NCBI GenBank assembly: GCA_037389465.1
Contig: JAZARR010000094.1
Location: 30,538-94,537, forward strand
Direction of reading: 5' to 3'
Length of the DNA: 64,000 nt
Source of the DNA: Baylisascaris procyonis
Lineage: Eukaryota > Nematoda > Chromadorea > Rhabditida > Ascarididae
The notes under the pieces are model-generated. The model saw only the letters and a list, made by a program, of their open reading frames with translations. It ran no database searches and was not told where the DNA came from. Position 1 is the first letter of the stretch. Each line of letters begins with the position of its first letter. Shown here piece by piece: positions 25,949-39,200 of this stretch. The position numbers and the translations under genes are program-made.

Positions 25949-28900
25949 ATGGATGAGGATAGTACCCGAAGTTTTGATGCTATATTCGTCCACGGTACCT
26001 TGGATCCGGCTGTTCTCATTTCGTTCAGAAAATATTGTGCTGTTGATGAAAGTTCCGCGTCTTATTTGGATTCCCTGAAGGAAGAAACTTTAGCATCTTT
26101 CATTCGCAATGTATTCGAAGCGGTTTTGAATGGTTTCGACGAAAGAGGAACGCCACCAGAGCTAATGGACGATGAGAAACGCTTCCGAAGATTGGCGTTG
26201 CAGTGTCTTGTTAATGCTGCAAATCGTTCGCAAAGGTCGTTTTTGTTTCTTCGAGTCCGGAATTTTGAACAAAGGTACGAAAGGAAGGGGGCTGGGCAGA
26301 ATGAAATTTATGGGGTTTGCTCTATATGTTTGTGTGGCATCCATTAATTGAGAACCGATAAGTGTCATTATTTCTTACGACCACTATTTATTTGATGTGA
26401 TCCATATGGGACCCTTTCTGCAGTTTTAGAATAAGTTTCGGTACTATTGCAGCCTGGCTGCGAAAACTGCGAACGGAGCTGAGCCTGTGCCCCATATTGT
26501 GTATGCACCACTACTTTACTTTGCATTCTCTGTAAGCGGATATTAACGCCGATCACAGCAACTCGAAAACTTGTGATAAAAACGCGATTATTTTCCCCAT
26601 CGTTGAACTCAAATGTCAAATAATGCTCCCCCTCGCAAAATTTGAGATCGTTGAAAGGAGGGGAAGTGCACTTGCTGAATGGGCCATCATTCTTTGCAAT
26701 TGTTGATGGCCCATCCAACATGTGCACCTCCCCTCCTTCAGTTAAGCTGAAATTTTGCAAAGGGGCATTATTTGACACTTTGAATTGAATGATGGGAGAA
26801 CTTGCATGTTTCTATTATAAGTTGTTGAGTTTTTGTGCTGTTGCTTTAGTCTTCGTTTGCAGAGTGCAGAGTATGGTAGTGCTGCGTACGCAAAGCGAAG
26901 TTGATCCTCAGCTTCGTTCGCGGTTCGCAGCCTGGGTGCCATCGTTCTCTGCAATTGTGCCCAAGTTTCTAAACTATGTGATGCATGTTCACCACTTGGG
27001 TGGTATGTGGTACTAAGATATAGGAATGAAGTGATTAGATAACTATCTGTCAGCACCTCTCGACCTCTGTTGCTTCTTCCATCAGGTGCGTCATGTTATG
27101 CTAGAGTATTAGCAATCGGCCATTGCTTTCGAAAAAGATTTTCTAACACTTATCACTCTTTTGGTTTCAGATTACGCGAATGCGTTGATGCGGAATATGT
27201 GCGCTTCTTTAGAGCGATGTTACGATTAGATGCATTCCGAAACGAAGTGCTTGCTTGTCTTGTTGCAATCACAAGACCTTTGCATAAAAGTGAGTAGTTC
27301 TAGCAGTAGTAGATGCGTTTAATTTGCTCTCATTTAGAAAGGGAGGGAATATTTCTAATCGAGGATGGAAATGGGCGCATTCTTTTCTTCCATTTTCCCT
27401 CCCTCATATTTTTATTTGTCTAGAACCCTAGCTAGAAGCTCGAAAGGATAAATGTTTTTTGCAACAGTTTTCTTAGAATTTCTACAAACAGATTTTCTAT
27501 AGAACAATTTGCTGCCTATATGACGTTCTCACTAGTCTTAAAGAAGCGGAAAAATGGCTGAGCGTTCATGATTGTCTATAAACTTATGCATGCCAGGCAC
27601 TTTGAATAAGTTATGTGCATTTGATTGTGTCAAATCTATCATCGTCATTGGTTGCCTGCTGTTTCCATCTAACGATGTTATCGCCAGAGAAATAAACATA
27701 ATTTTATCTTCCTAGTGTTTTTGGAATATTCGCTTTATGCGAGGATTTTATTCGCCAATTTGTCGTTGCACATTTATGGTTTTTCTTCCCGACAAATGTA
27801 TCGTCAGATAAGTGGGAACATTACTAGGCCTAGGATGGGGAACGGTTTTAAAGCTTCACTAGAATTTTGAGAACAGTTGTAAGATTACGATACGAAAAAT
27901 GCTTGCAGAAGCAGCGTTGTGCTCAGAATATTCGGATCTCTTGAACGATGTAACCTTATTATGGAATCATTCATCAACAACATCCACTCAGAGGTTGACT
28001 CTTTTAGAAATTTATCCTCAGTTTTTGGTAGTGCGCTTCTCCTTCACTAAATTGCTGAACTTTTCTAGATGACCTTTATTTTTATTTAAATAATTATTAA
28101 ATGCTTTACGGGATATTTTTTTGAATATTTGAACAGTATTTATTTTAAAGATTTATCGGTTTTTCGCTTTATTATTTAATCGAAAAATAATTGGATGTAT
28201 TAGATTTGAAAGTATATTCCTTTGGAAGGGTAGCTTTTGTTTCTAACATACTTAGTGGTATCGCTCTACGTAGGTCGTTATTTCTCTAACTTTAAACCAT
28301 CTCGAGCTTTAATATCCTTGCGAATTATTCCTTAATTATCGCTGCCCTTCCATATTTCAGTAATACTTCTCATCTTTGGAGCCATGATCGTTATTCTGGA
28401 TTTTTAGCATTGAGATATATCAGAACAATAAATGCCTCATTGATTTTTTTGTTCCATAATATTGGTTTTTTTAAGTTTGAAGGTTAATAACTTTGCCCAT
28501 AAATTGTACGATTTGTAATTTGCATATTTTTTCTGCCATTAAATGTATTAAATTATACAGTTTAATGTGTATTTTATCAACTTATATGTCTAACTTGTAC
28601 ATAAACTTGCACGAAGGGATTATAGAAATTTGCTTCGCCAATGATTTTTATCAGTTGATTTTAGCATTGTCAACTGTTATATATGTCTTTTTTTAAGCTT
28701 TCGCACTACCTAGGATTTTCAAAAGTTTTTTTTTGTCTGGAAATTGTGTTGAGATCACGGCAGCCTTGCAGAGAACGCTGGCGCCCTGGTTGCGAACTGC
28801 GAACGGAGCTGAGCTCCAGCTCCACATTGCGTACGCACCGCTACCGTACTCTGCATTCTGCAAGCGAATACTAACACCAATCAGAGAAACTTGAAAATTC

Positions 28901-31900
28901 GTAGTAGAAACGTGCAATTTTTTTCCATCATTCAATTGAGAGTGTCAAATAATGTCCCCATATAGAATTTCAGCTCGAAGAGGAACTGCATTTGTTGTAT
29001 GAGCCATCGTTCTCCGCAATTTTTGATTAGCGCAGTACAGAGGACCTCTCCAGCGAGTGCGTTTCCCCTCCTTTAACTAAGCTGAAATTTTGCTTGGGGC
29101 CGTAACTTCACATTCCAAGTTGAATGATGGAAAAAAGTTGCCCGTTTATTTTAAAAGTTTCCGAGTTTCTGTGATGGGCGTTAGCATTCACTTGTAAGAG
29201 TGCAGAGTATGGTAGTGGTGCGTACGCAGTGTTGGGCAGGAGCTGAGCTCCGTTCGCAGTTCGCAGTCAGGTGCCATCGTTCTCTGCAATTGTGCCCAGA
29301 TCACTTCTAAGAAGTATTCATAAAAATTCCTTAAGAAGTTGGATTTCGGCACTGGTGTCAATTCATTTGGAAGAGGATTATGCCTTCCTGGCGGAATGTT
29401 TCGCTGATATGGATGGTGTTGCTTTTAGCGAGTTACTTATCATCGTTGAAGCGCTCCTCGACCACTCGGAAACTGGCCAGTGCGTTCAGGTCTGTGGCTT
29501 ACTTGCTTGACATTGACATTTCTTTAGTAAGCTTTGTAATCAGCAAAGATGACAACTGAAGGAAGGAAGAGGAGTTTAGAAAGGATGAATAAGCTCTTTC
29601 AGATTGTTCACATTTATTCCTGGGGGATAATTAGTGTGTTGTTGTTTTGTGCTCAAGTGCAAATTACTTCTGTATCAGGTTTGTAGCAATTATTCACTGC
29701 ATTTTTTCTAGAATATTTTATAAAGAACGTCCTGCAAATAGCCTGAGAACAGCCATCATAAACATTTACTTCTTGCTTATTTTATTTCAGTTATGTTTGT
29801 ATAAGCCGCATTTGTAACGCTAATAGATCCTTTCAAATCAAACAGTTTTTCATTCTCTATTCTCCAGTAATTTTGGATCTTCTAGTCCAGATGCATACTG
29901 AACGATTTTAGATTTGTTCTGCTAAAGTTTGTCGAAGTTTTTCACTGAACACTTTATCGACTATTCATTGGCAAAACGAATAGGAGACTTTTGAAGTTGA
30001 ATGCGATAATTCATTTTCCATTAGATTCATTCGAATAACGCCCAATTCTGCATCAACCTTCTGGAACGAATGGAATATGAAATCGGTAAACTAGAATTGC
30101 CGTCAACAAGTACGAACGATGTCATTAGCAAGGAAAAGACGCTGAAATTCGGCGCAATCGAACGGCTCAGCAATCTTATATCGATTATCTCATCGCTTGC
30201 ACTTCGACGCCCACAATTTGATGCACTTCTTCACAGTGAAACAACGGCCACCGCGATCGTGGCACGTTCTCTCGAAGCGGTTCCTTTTTTACACCGTACC
30301 ATTTCACTTTTCACTTTTATTTTTTATTCCTTCTATCTTTTTAATGCAGTATCAAATTTGAAGTGTCTAGAACATGAGTGTTGCAGATAGTGGACTACGA
30401 AATTGTAAAAGAGAGCGCTAAAGTCCATATCCCGAAGGCACCCGACCGTCCGGTCCCATCGAAGCAGACAAGGAGAGAAGCAATTAAACTGCCATTCGTC
30501 AAGAATCTGTCTGAGTTGCTCAGGTTTTGCTTTTGTTGTACTCATGACATGCAAAGAGTAAAATTTTTCTATCTTCTTAGCGAAGTTACTCCGCCCTCGT
30601 GATGGTAAATATAACGTTTGAAGTGATTAGTGGTGAAGTGGCGTCTCTTCGTAACTTTAGACGCAATTCGCAGCAAGTGGCAATATTTTAGTGGAATGTA
30701 ACGAAAGTTATAGTTAGGTATATATGAGTCTCGTTGCCAAATGTCAATTTTGGCACACGTTATGTCAGCTTTGTTGCTTTCATTTATTTTCAGTGCTTGC
30801 TTTCACCTACGTCGCATACCTCTTTGTCTAATGACGAGAAAATCACATCTAGTCGCTTTCGTTTGGGTGTGAACTATACATATTGGCTACCTCCCCATCT
30901 CTTCTCTTCACAACCCACTTCTTCCAAGTTGTTCCCACAAGTTAGCATCTATTAATGGTGCTCTATCGGTTCATCTTTATAGTTTATTAGAAGATTTTAT
31001 TCCTCAAATATGAAATTTTCAATTCCGTTCAATAATTGTTGGAATTTGTTGGAACGTAGAATAGTTGTGAAACTTAAAATTTGTTGAGCTCATTATAAAT
31101 TAGAAATGATGGACGATGATTCTGTTCAAGGTGCAACGTTACGACAGAAGAGCAAATTGCGGAACTAAAATGCGCATGCGTGCGTGCACTTGGCAATTTA
31201 TGCTGTGAAAGTACATCAAATCAACGTATCGTTGGGGAGCATGATGGGGTGATCCTTCTTCTGCATTGTGCGAGACGTCTCGACACAGATTCGCCATTTC
31301 TGGTATGTTGTGTGTTAACAGTTCAATAGTGTCATAAGGTCATAAGAAGAAACGAAGAGAAAGAGAGGAGTTGAAAGGTGAGGGTGGCTATATGAGGGGA
31401 GATGCGACGTCGAGAGGAGTTAATTGCTGTCACAGTAGAAGTCAAAAGAATCACTGCATTGGCCAGCTGATACTACTATGAGAGTCAATTCTCCTTGGCT
31501 CGTCTAGTCGTCCAGGTCTCCTTGAGGATCTGCACTCTCTGTCGAGGTGCGTTCGAATAAACTGCTAGACGACATAGGTATAAGGGGAAACAGTTTATCA
31601 TACGTATAAAATAAGATGACAAACAAGTAGGAACTCGTTTGCAAGGATGGCTTCGATCGGCGGCACGGTCCCGCAGTCGAACTCTTCGTTGCCGCCGATC
31701 ACCTCTCACGCTTCAACGGCCACCCGTAGGCCCATCCGGCCTTGCGAACAATTTAGCAGCTGGAGTGAATACATGAGCATGTCCACTCCTTTTATATCCT
31801 CCCGATCCTGCCTCAGGTTAGCCTCACGACACGTGATGGGTAGTCGTTTGGTTTGCTTGTGTGCTGTTGATCTTTTTTGACTTACCTCGTATGGCACACT

Positions 31901-32780
31901 ACTCCCGCTTGATCTAAAGCACCTGGTCTACCTTACAGTTCTTAACGAACATATTCAGATGCAATGGGCGATTGCTGCTCTTCGGCATGTTTGCATGGGC
32001 TGTCCAGAGAATCAACAACGACTCGCTGAAATAGAGCACGTAAGATTTTAGTACCTCTGCGCAGATATCGTTAGCGTGGCTAATTACTTGTAGTGATTGT
32101 TTTCTAAGTATTTTAATATAGCCTACAATTACATCCTTACGAGAGACAGTGTGCCTGATCGGTGAACGACTGAAGCTTCAATACATGTGACATGAACTCA
32201 CTCATTCATAAGCGTTATCCGATGTCAACAGATTTCTTTGCAAATTAGTTGAGAGATGTTTTTGTCATTTTCGATGTGATTTATTACGAAGCAAAGGACA
32301 TGAGATGGGGCAATTGTAGTAGCAGCGTCAGTGTTGATAATAATTGCTCCTCTCAATGGTTCAGTGGCTCTCACCGTCACCAAGGTTGATCCTGCTCACC
32401 AAAATCATTTAATAATTCGTCAGAAGATCACGAGAGTGCCCTTGAATGTTGTGTATCGCTTTGTCATCTCTTTTGGGTTTTTAAATGTGATTTTTAAGGC
32501 ATTAAAATATTTTACAAGCTGATCGCCATTATGTGAAAATTAAGTCGATAGCGTTTTATCATTTGACCAGCGATTATTGCAGTGTCCATCGGCAGTTGTG
32601 GACCGCGATCGTCTTCTATTGCAATTAGGTCTAAAAGCCGTTATCGACGAGGATACAGGTAAAATCCGATTGGAAAGAATCTCCTGAGCTCGTCATCATC
32701 GAAAATGTGCTGAATTATCCTGTGATTCATTTATTACAGCCGCCTTCTGGATTCAATGGCGGTCGCACCACCGTCATTGA
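25949..32780 (+). CDS. ATXN10: Ataxin-10 homologue (armadillo-like repeat protein)
   Basis: Exons with matching phases: 25949-26235, 27171-27289, 27909-28027, 28698-29489 (interrupted, see below), 30025-30295, 30379-30523, 31131-31302, 31959-32039, 32583-32658, 32740-32780. Without the insertion this encodes about 518 residues (human 475). The best match to the family is C-terminal: RALGNLCCESTSNQ, then DTDSPFL, then MQWAIAALRHVCMGCPENQQ, corresponding to the animal LIGNLCYKNKDNQ ... NPFLTEW ... RNLTEDNSQNQ block. Ataxin-10 is a cytoplasmic alpha-helical scaffold protein linked to neuronal survival and cytokinesis in mammals. Exon 4 is split by a 539 bp fold-back element (28759-29297); removing it with one 7 bp target copy restores exactly 82 codons in frame. 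As read, the insertion brings a stop at about 28872, so this allele may be broken or rely on alternative splicing. The exon 5/6 boundary is the least certain. Confidence 0.88.
26440..26962. mobile_element. Fold-back MITE copy 1 (intron 1 of ataxin-10)
   Basis: A 523 bp non-coding element whose two halves are inverted repeats of each other around a centre near 26700. It is flanked by the 7 bp direct repeat AAGTTTC (26433-26439 and 26963-26969). The right end reads inward GGGCACAATTGCAGAGAACG; the left end is decayed and lacks part of this motif. No transposase is encoded, so it would need a partner element. Confidence 0.85.
28759..29297. mobile_element. Fold-back MITE copy 2 (inside ataxin-10 exon 4)
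   Basis: A 539 bp element of the same family as copy 1, with inverted ends (GGCAGCCTTGCAGAGAACG on the left, GGGCACAATTGCAGAGAACG on the right read inward) and a perfect 7 bp target duplication AGATCAC (28752-28758 and 29298-29304). Inner segments such as CAGTTCGCAGCC-like and CTGCGAACGGAGCTGAGC motifs recur inverted in both copies. The superfamily is not clear. Confidence 0.88.
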
Positions 32781-32790
32781 ATCCAGAAGG
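32743..32790. repeat. 16 bp perfect inverted repeat at ataxin-10 stop
   Basis: CCTTCTGGATTCAATG (32743-32758) is repeated inverted at 32775-32790 around a 16 nt loop. It spans the last codons and stop of ataxin-10, so the mRNA could fold a strong hairpin there. Confidence 0.85.
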
Positions 32791-33275
32791 AATTGAATCC
32801 TTTCTCAGTGCTGAATTGAATCCTTTATCAGTGGTCGTAATTACAACACAAAAGAGAAAACTTTGAAGTGTGGTACACAAACGTTTGCAGCAACTTTTTT
32901 TTTCTTTTTCGAGTTTTTAGCGATCGGCGGCAAATTAATCCTTCCCCACGCATAAAACTCTTATTTTAGGCAAACTGTTTATTGAGGTAGGTAGTGAGGA
33001 ACCTTTATAAGCAATTCTGCCGGTTCCTCGAACTTGTCAGTACAAGCAACACACAAATGGGGGTCTTCCAACAAATGAGTATCCACCAAAATCCGGCCTT
33101 CGCGGTGGCAAAAGCTCCAAATAGTTGACAACGACAGCAAAAACAAGCTGAAGCTTAGACGATAACAATAGTTCCTTAAAATGCAAAACAGAGGGATCTG
33201 AACATCAATGGGAAATGAACGTAAAAAGATAATCAACAATCGACGCGAGGATAATATGAGTAGTATGCGTCTGGT
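32781..33275. other. Intergenic, convergent gene ends
   Basis: About 495 bp between the ataxin-10 stop and the XRN2 stop, which must hold both 3' UTRs. The only clear poly(A) signal is the one for XRN2 on the minus strand. Confidence 0.6.
32978..32983 (-). promoter_or_regulatory. Poly(A) signal AATAAA for XRN2
   Basis: AATAAA on the minus strand, about 290 nt past the XRN2 stop codon. Confidence 0.55.
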
Positions 33276-36200
33276 CTACCATCGGCCTCTTTGCATCCAC
33301 CCTCCTCCATCATAACCACCTCGAAACGGCGGCCTGCCGTAGCCACGCTCGCCCTGAAATCCCGGGCGCTCTTCGAAACCATGGAAGCTGTGATTTCGCG
33401 GCAGTGGCATGGGGCCACCATAGTAGCCCTCAGCACTACTATAGTAGCCCTCAGCACCACCATAGTAGCCCTCAACACCACTATAGTACTCCTCCATTCG
33501 ACTGTAACCGGCATCCCTAAAATAAGAATAATAAAGCAGTCCATAACAGCGAGATGGGTCCCTAGCACTTCAGATATTGTAAGAAAAAGCACAACTATAA
33601 CTACTAACTACAACTTTTTGAATAACTACTAGCTGTTGAACGGTCAGGTCTAAATAGTGCAAAGAAATGGCAAGTGCTACCTGATGGAAATGTTTTTCGT
33701 TAACCAACCGAGTTCATCGCTTTAATTATCAACTAGCATGTTGACGGCGGTTGTAATTCTTGCGTAGAAATATGTTCTCTGTGGGTAAAAGAGTTCCCCC
33801 TTTCTCTGCTCCATTAAAAGGGAATGAAAAAGACTCATTTCGTTACGAGGTAAAATTTTCACCTCTCCTCTCTCATTTCGGTCAGGAAAGAATTCTACTT
33901 CAAATTCGTTTTAAAAGGAACAGTTGATGGGAACCTGAATGCGAGAAGTGAGTGGAAAAGGTAAAGCCCGGAATCTGCTCTAGTCCGACGTTGCACAGTG
34001 ATCTTTTAGAAGAACCCTTTACACATGTGTTCTTGATGATTGCCGCTCCTCCGTCGTAGTAATTCGTAGTAATAAGCTTACGATTACGATATCAAAGAGG
34101 ACAACAGCAGAGAAAGGAGAAACGACACTAGCACCAACGATGTGTACGGATAAAACCACAGCGCATCGAATTGAAGAAGAAAGAGCTTACAGATTCATTG
34201 GTCTATCATCGTATCTGCCAACGGTGTTTGGCGGGAGCAGTGGATAGGGTACAGGACAATCGTATCTTCTCCGCTCAACCTGCCACCTTTCATTCCTTTG
34301 GAAACCTCGAGGTCCATTCTGCATTGCTATTTCATGTGCTATCATTCTGTGGCCCGCATCGCTCAGTCGTCCACGCGGCACATCTCGGGTGAAGCCGATT
34401 TGTGGCCGATAAGGCTGAAAATCATGACGATTCATTACCTACGGAATGCGAGCGACGGCATTGCTTTACCAGGAATTAACAATATACCACATGGGAAGCA
34501 AGATGACGAACCTCATTCGAATTCCAATCACTTGGTTTTAACGTTCGAGGCACCTCCTTCGCACCCGTAAGACGTTTCGCAGGGAATATGAAAGACTTTT
34601 CGAACTGTGGATCTTGATAAATTGCCATTATCGCGCTATTTGACTGAAAAATTTCTTTTCTTGGCAGAAAAAAAGTAATACTTATTTAATAATCTTTTTC
34701 TCATAATTAGCATTCACTTCAAAAACAATAGCGCTTCATACTGCACAATAGCAGAACAATAGCTGCTTGTTAAGCGTTATGCATCTCATCCTTTAATGCC
34801 TTCAAGTTCCATGCATTTATTTTAATTCATTCTGCGCATTTATATACTAACACATTAGCTCCTGCAGGTGTTCTCTGCTGTAAGAGATGAGCTGGGAAAC
34901 CGCGTTGCTCGGTACGGCAGCAAATTCCTAATGCCCATTGTCCCTTCCTCCTTAATTCAAATACTGAGGTCTTTCTGGTAAAAAAAAAAAAAAAAAACAA
35001 CAATGAACCAGAGATGATACAACAAACAACATACGGGAATATCCGGGCAACAGTCAAGAGGTATTGGAGAGCGGTAGCGTTCACCGATACGTATCACCTT
35101 CGAATCAACACCCACACTGCCAGCCATTCCATTCGTGAACGACGGATCAATAGCAATTAAATTGCCCTCGTTTTCTACAACATCAATCAGTGAGAACAAT
35201 TAGCTGCAATTTGTTTAGATAAGAAAATAATGGGATATTATTCTCTTGACCTCTGCAACAAATAAACATTGAAGTAAAAGTAAAGTGCCACAGCTTGTAC
35301 CCACTCTACCATGGAATTCCCAACAAATTACTGTAGAACGCAAATGCTTGTTGCCCAATTATTCTCATTACATTACCTACTATACCAACATTTTTCATCG
35401 CATCGTTCTTGCTTGAGTCATTTTACACATCATATCTCTACCGAAAATTCACCTGCATAAATGACTAAAGAGGGCAACAATCTTTTAATGGATGTTGCAG
35501 ACACAGTGTTTAGAAATAAGGGAAGGCATGACGGTCGTACGCTATAGCGTATAAAGACGCCATCTGTCTCCTCTATGCTCCGCAACATCCATACGACAAC
35601 CACTAAATAATACTTCCTCAGAAAACAAGCTTGCCCGATTTTTATGGCTCACTGTTTCCATTCCAGAATATTTTTGTAACCAGAATTCGTACAAAAGATT
35701 TTTTTTCTCATTCATTTATTCCAATCAACAGAGCATTCATTATGAATAAATGTCTGTTCATATCGCATCCATCTGCCCTGACCCAATGCCTCCCTGATGC
35801 AGTTGGCTCCTGTGGTCTTTAGATCGGCCTCTTCTTGCGGGTCGGTCACGTGAACTCAGGGCTTAGGCTCGTCTCCTGCCCGTCGGATGCTGATGAGCCG
35901 ATCCACCGTTGTTCCTCTTATGATTGTCGGGACTTATCTGCCGCCCTCGTCCCAATTAGGGTGCCGGGCAAGGTGATACGGTTGAGCGGAGCCAACAAGT
36001 CTGGTCGGAGCTCACTTACAACCGACCGCGCAGTAGACTACGGAAAACGATGAATGTACAAAAGATTATTCTACCTAATACAAAAAAAGCAAATGAAAGC
36101 AAAACCTGGGCAACTCCCTTCGTACAATTGTTGAAGGAATTTCGAGAATGGATGTTTACGACCCACGAATATTCGATCTGGCCCTCTAGAATTGCGTTCC

Positions 36201-39200
36201 CTTTCGAAGTCGTCCAGCTTATCGTAAACCTTTGAAAGAAATTGAACTGCTTATTCCCTTCAACGGAAATATATTTGCCAATCGATGAATATCTATGCCT
36301 TATAGTTCACATGGTAAGTACAAGAATCTAAGTGTTAAGCAATTGTTCACAATCGCAGATGAAAATATTAAATAAGAGCAGTTAATACAAACAAATAGAG
36401 ACGAAATTCAATGAGATGTTTTCCACCTATAAATCGTAACAGCATTTACCGTTGCAAGTGTTTCCAGAAGCCGATGTTCATCGACGAACGGCAACAACGC
36501 GACCCCTTGCCAAGCGTACTTTTTGCCGTTTAGGTCCACTTGGAAATCCTCCGGGTAGAAGTCAATAATTGGTGATTCGTCACTCGTCATCAAATCTTGC
36601 CATGGTTCAGGCAAATGCTTTCTAGAAACTCCATACCAATTAGTAAGGAAAAAAATTATACTAGTAACGGTCAATGATTCTAAACATCCCTTATATCAGA
36701 AATCTTCATTTAACTGAGCTGCACTATAAATATACATAACTAACGAAAAATTTGTCATAATACGAAATAAAGGAGTGCAAAATACATCGGAAAGGGAGAA
36801 AAGAAAAGAGGATCGATGCAAAATCTTGATTAGAAACGAAGACAAATGAGGAGGAAACAAGGAAACAGCGGATGTCGCTAAGGGATGACAGCAGTGATAG
36901 GGGAATCACTCCGCTTATTGCTATCTTCACCTCTTTACGATGTCAGTTTTCAATCTAATGAACACAACGTCTGCTTGTGGCTACGGTTAAGACGCATTCC
37001 GGTCGCAACCAAAAGTTGGCAGTTAATATATATTGTTGAAAAAAGTTCCGACGGTTATCACAAAGACAAAAAAAAACTCACTTGCTAGCAGCCGGGAATA
37101 CGGCCATAAGCTGTTCGAGAGGTTTGAACGGTTCTGTATGAGCACTGAAATCTGGTCTGAACTGCGATATTGTATCGAAATCCGAAGCGAACGGTGCATA
37201 GTGATATGGAAAATACCAATTCCAGCTTGCACAACCCTTCAACAATAGCATTTCTCATGTAAATTGTAATAATTTTGTAGAGTTCTACTACATACAGCAC
37301 GACAACTAGAAACAGCGAAAGAACAAAGGCAAAAAGGCCGGGAAAGCAGTAACATAGAATCAAACTCATTGTAACCATCAATGATTCATATACATCCGCA
37401 ACTTCAAAAAGGATTTACCCAAATTTTATCGAATTCTGAAAAAAAGTCTTCAATAAAGTCAAATCTTCTAAGTGAAGCAGGAAAGGCAGACGCAAAACTT
37501 CCAACTATCCCTTTAGATAAATAGTCGTTTAACAAATGTGTTTTGTGTCATAAAAATAGCTCTCACCTGATAATAATATTTAAGCACCCAACAAAGTCCT
37601 TCGACATAAGCACAAGCGACCTTACGCCGGAATACAATATCATTGCCATCGACATCAAATTTCGATCGGTAATATCGCTCTTTCCATCCAGTTTCCCATA
37701 GTCGAACTTCGTCATATACCTCTTCCTCAGAATCAGAATCCTGACAAGTCAATCTTGCATCACAACACATCAACAGGCGTATTTCTACGATGATAGCAAT
37801 ACGTTGATATGATTGCAAAAGATAATGTCGACTATCAAATGCATGCGTTTCCGATGATAATATTCGCTAAACGCCATCTAATCACTAACAGAGCAACTCA
37901 ATCCAACTGCTTGCATATCAATAACACAACTTTTCCTTGAATCAATTTCTGCATCAGTGCCTCGAAGACATTTGCAGCTAGCTACTTATGATTCATTTAC
38001 AAGTACCAGCATTTAGTCAAACTGGTCTTTAAGGATTTTACGGGGCGAGAGGGGTGGAGAGGGGGTGGGCGTAGGTGCAAATAAAATGGAACTCAAATAT
38101 ATAGTTTCCATAAGTCAAATTTTAAAGCCCTAAAATTCCAATTCAACGCCTAATTCCTGCTCATATGCGTAACAAACCTGAGTGAAATGACAGAAAATAA
38201 AACTTCCAATTATTAAGATCACAAGAAAAAGCATGAACTTCGATGCAAAAAAAAAACGAACTCACCTCCATTTTTCTCTTGCGAGGTCCACTTGCCTGCA
38301 CCGTTGTTACGGCTGCGTTAGCCTTGTTTGAAGCGTTCTGATATTCCATTGCCTAAAAAAAGCATTTCACTCTACGATTCGTTTACAATGATTTCAATTG
38401 CTTGTGCTAGAAAACGGCTTGCAAAAAAGTGACGTCGACTTTATATGCACAGCAATATCTACTGGCAATAAGTCGAGAACCATTCGATTTCTGAAAGACT
38501 TATCGAAGAAGCCTCGGAAGCAACATCTTTCCATTCCCACCGTTTTCCCAGCAGTGTCTTTATTAGATACGAATGTAAACAAAAATCGGAAAACAAAGAC
38601 AAAGATTAAAACAAATTGTGCAAAGTTACCTTTGAAAGTTCTTGGTGCGAAATTTTCCATTTATTTGTCGGGAATTGTAGGTATCATATAAATGAAAGTA
38701 AAACAACAGTGTACCTGAACTCTTGCATCGCGAGCTAAACGTCTTGTATCAGCACCGCTAAAAGATACTGGTCCATTTGCCTGCGGGGCTAACAGTGATC
38801 CACCGGCTGGAATATAGGCCGGTGTCGTCGCAGCGCGCTCTCTTCGTCGTTTTGCCTTATTTCGCTCTCGAAATTGCACTTCTTTCTGCTGCAATTGCAG
38901 AATATTCACAAATCGATATGCTTGAAATTGCTCAATATATCTGTGCTGTAAAGCACAGAAAATAAAGTTTGCAATCTTTCATACAAATTGATGATCCGTG
39001 CGAATAAATACGCGAAAACTGATAGAAAAAAAACTTCGAAGTTAATGTTTTGATAACACTCTCATAAAATAAACGCGAAAGCACTCACCTGACGGTTTTT
39101 GAAAATTTCATCTTCCACTTCGCCCAAACCGTTCAAAATCTTCTGCACTCTATCCATATAAACATCGCCTTGATTTGTTAGATACCTGAAAATACAACCC

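Noticed and set aside
35885..35960. Possible hammerhead ribozyme (CTGATGAG)
   Set aside because: No GAAA segment and no flanking stems in the right place on either side.
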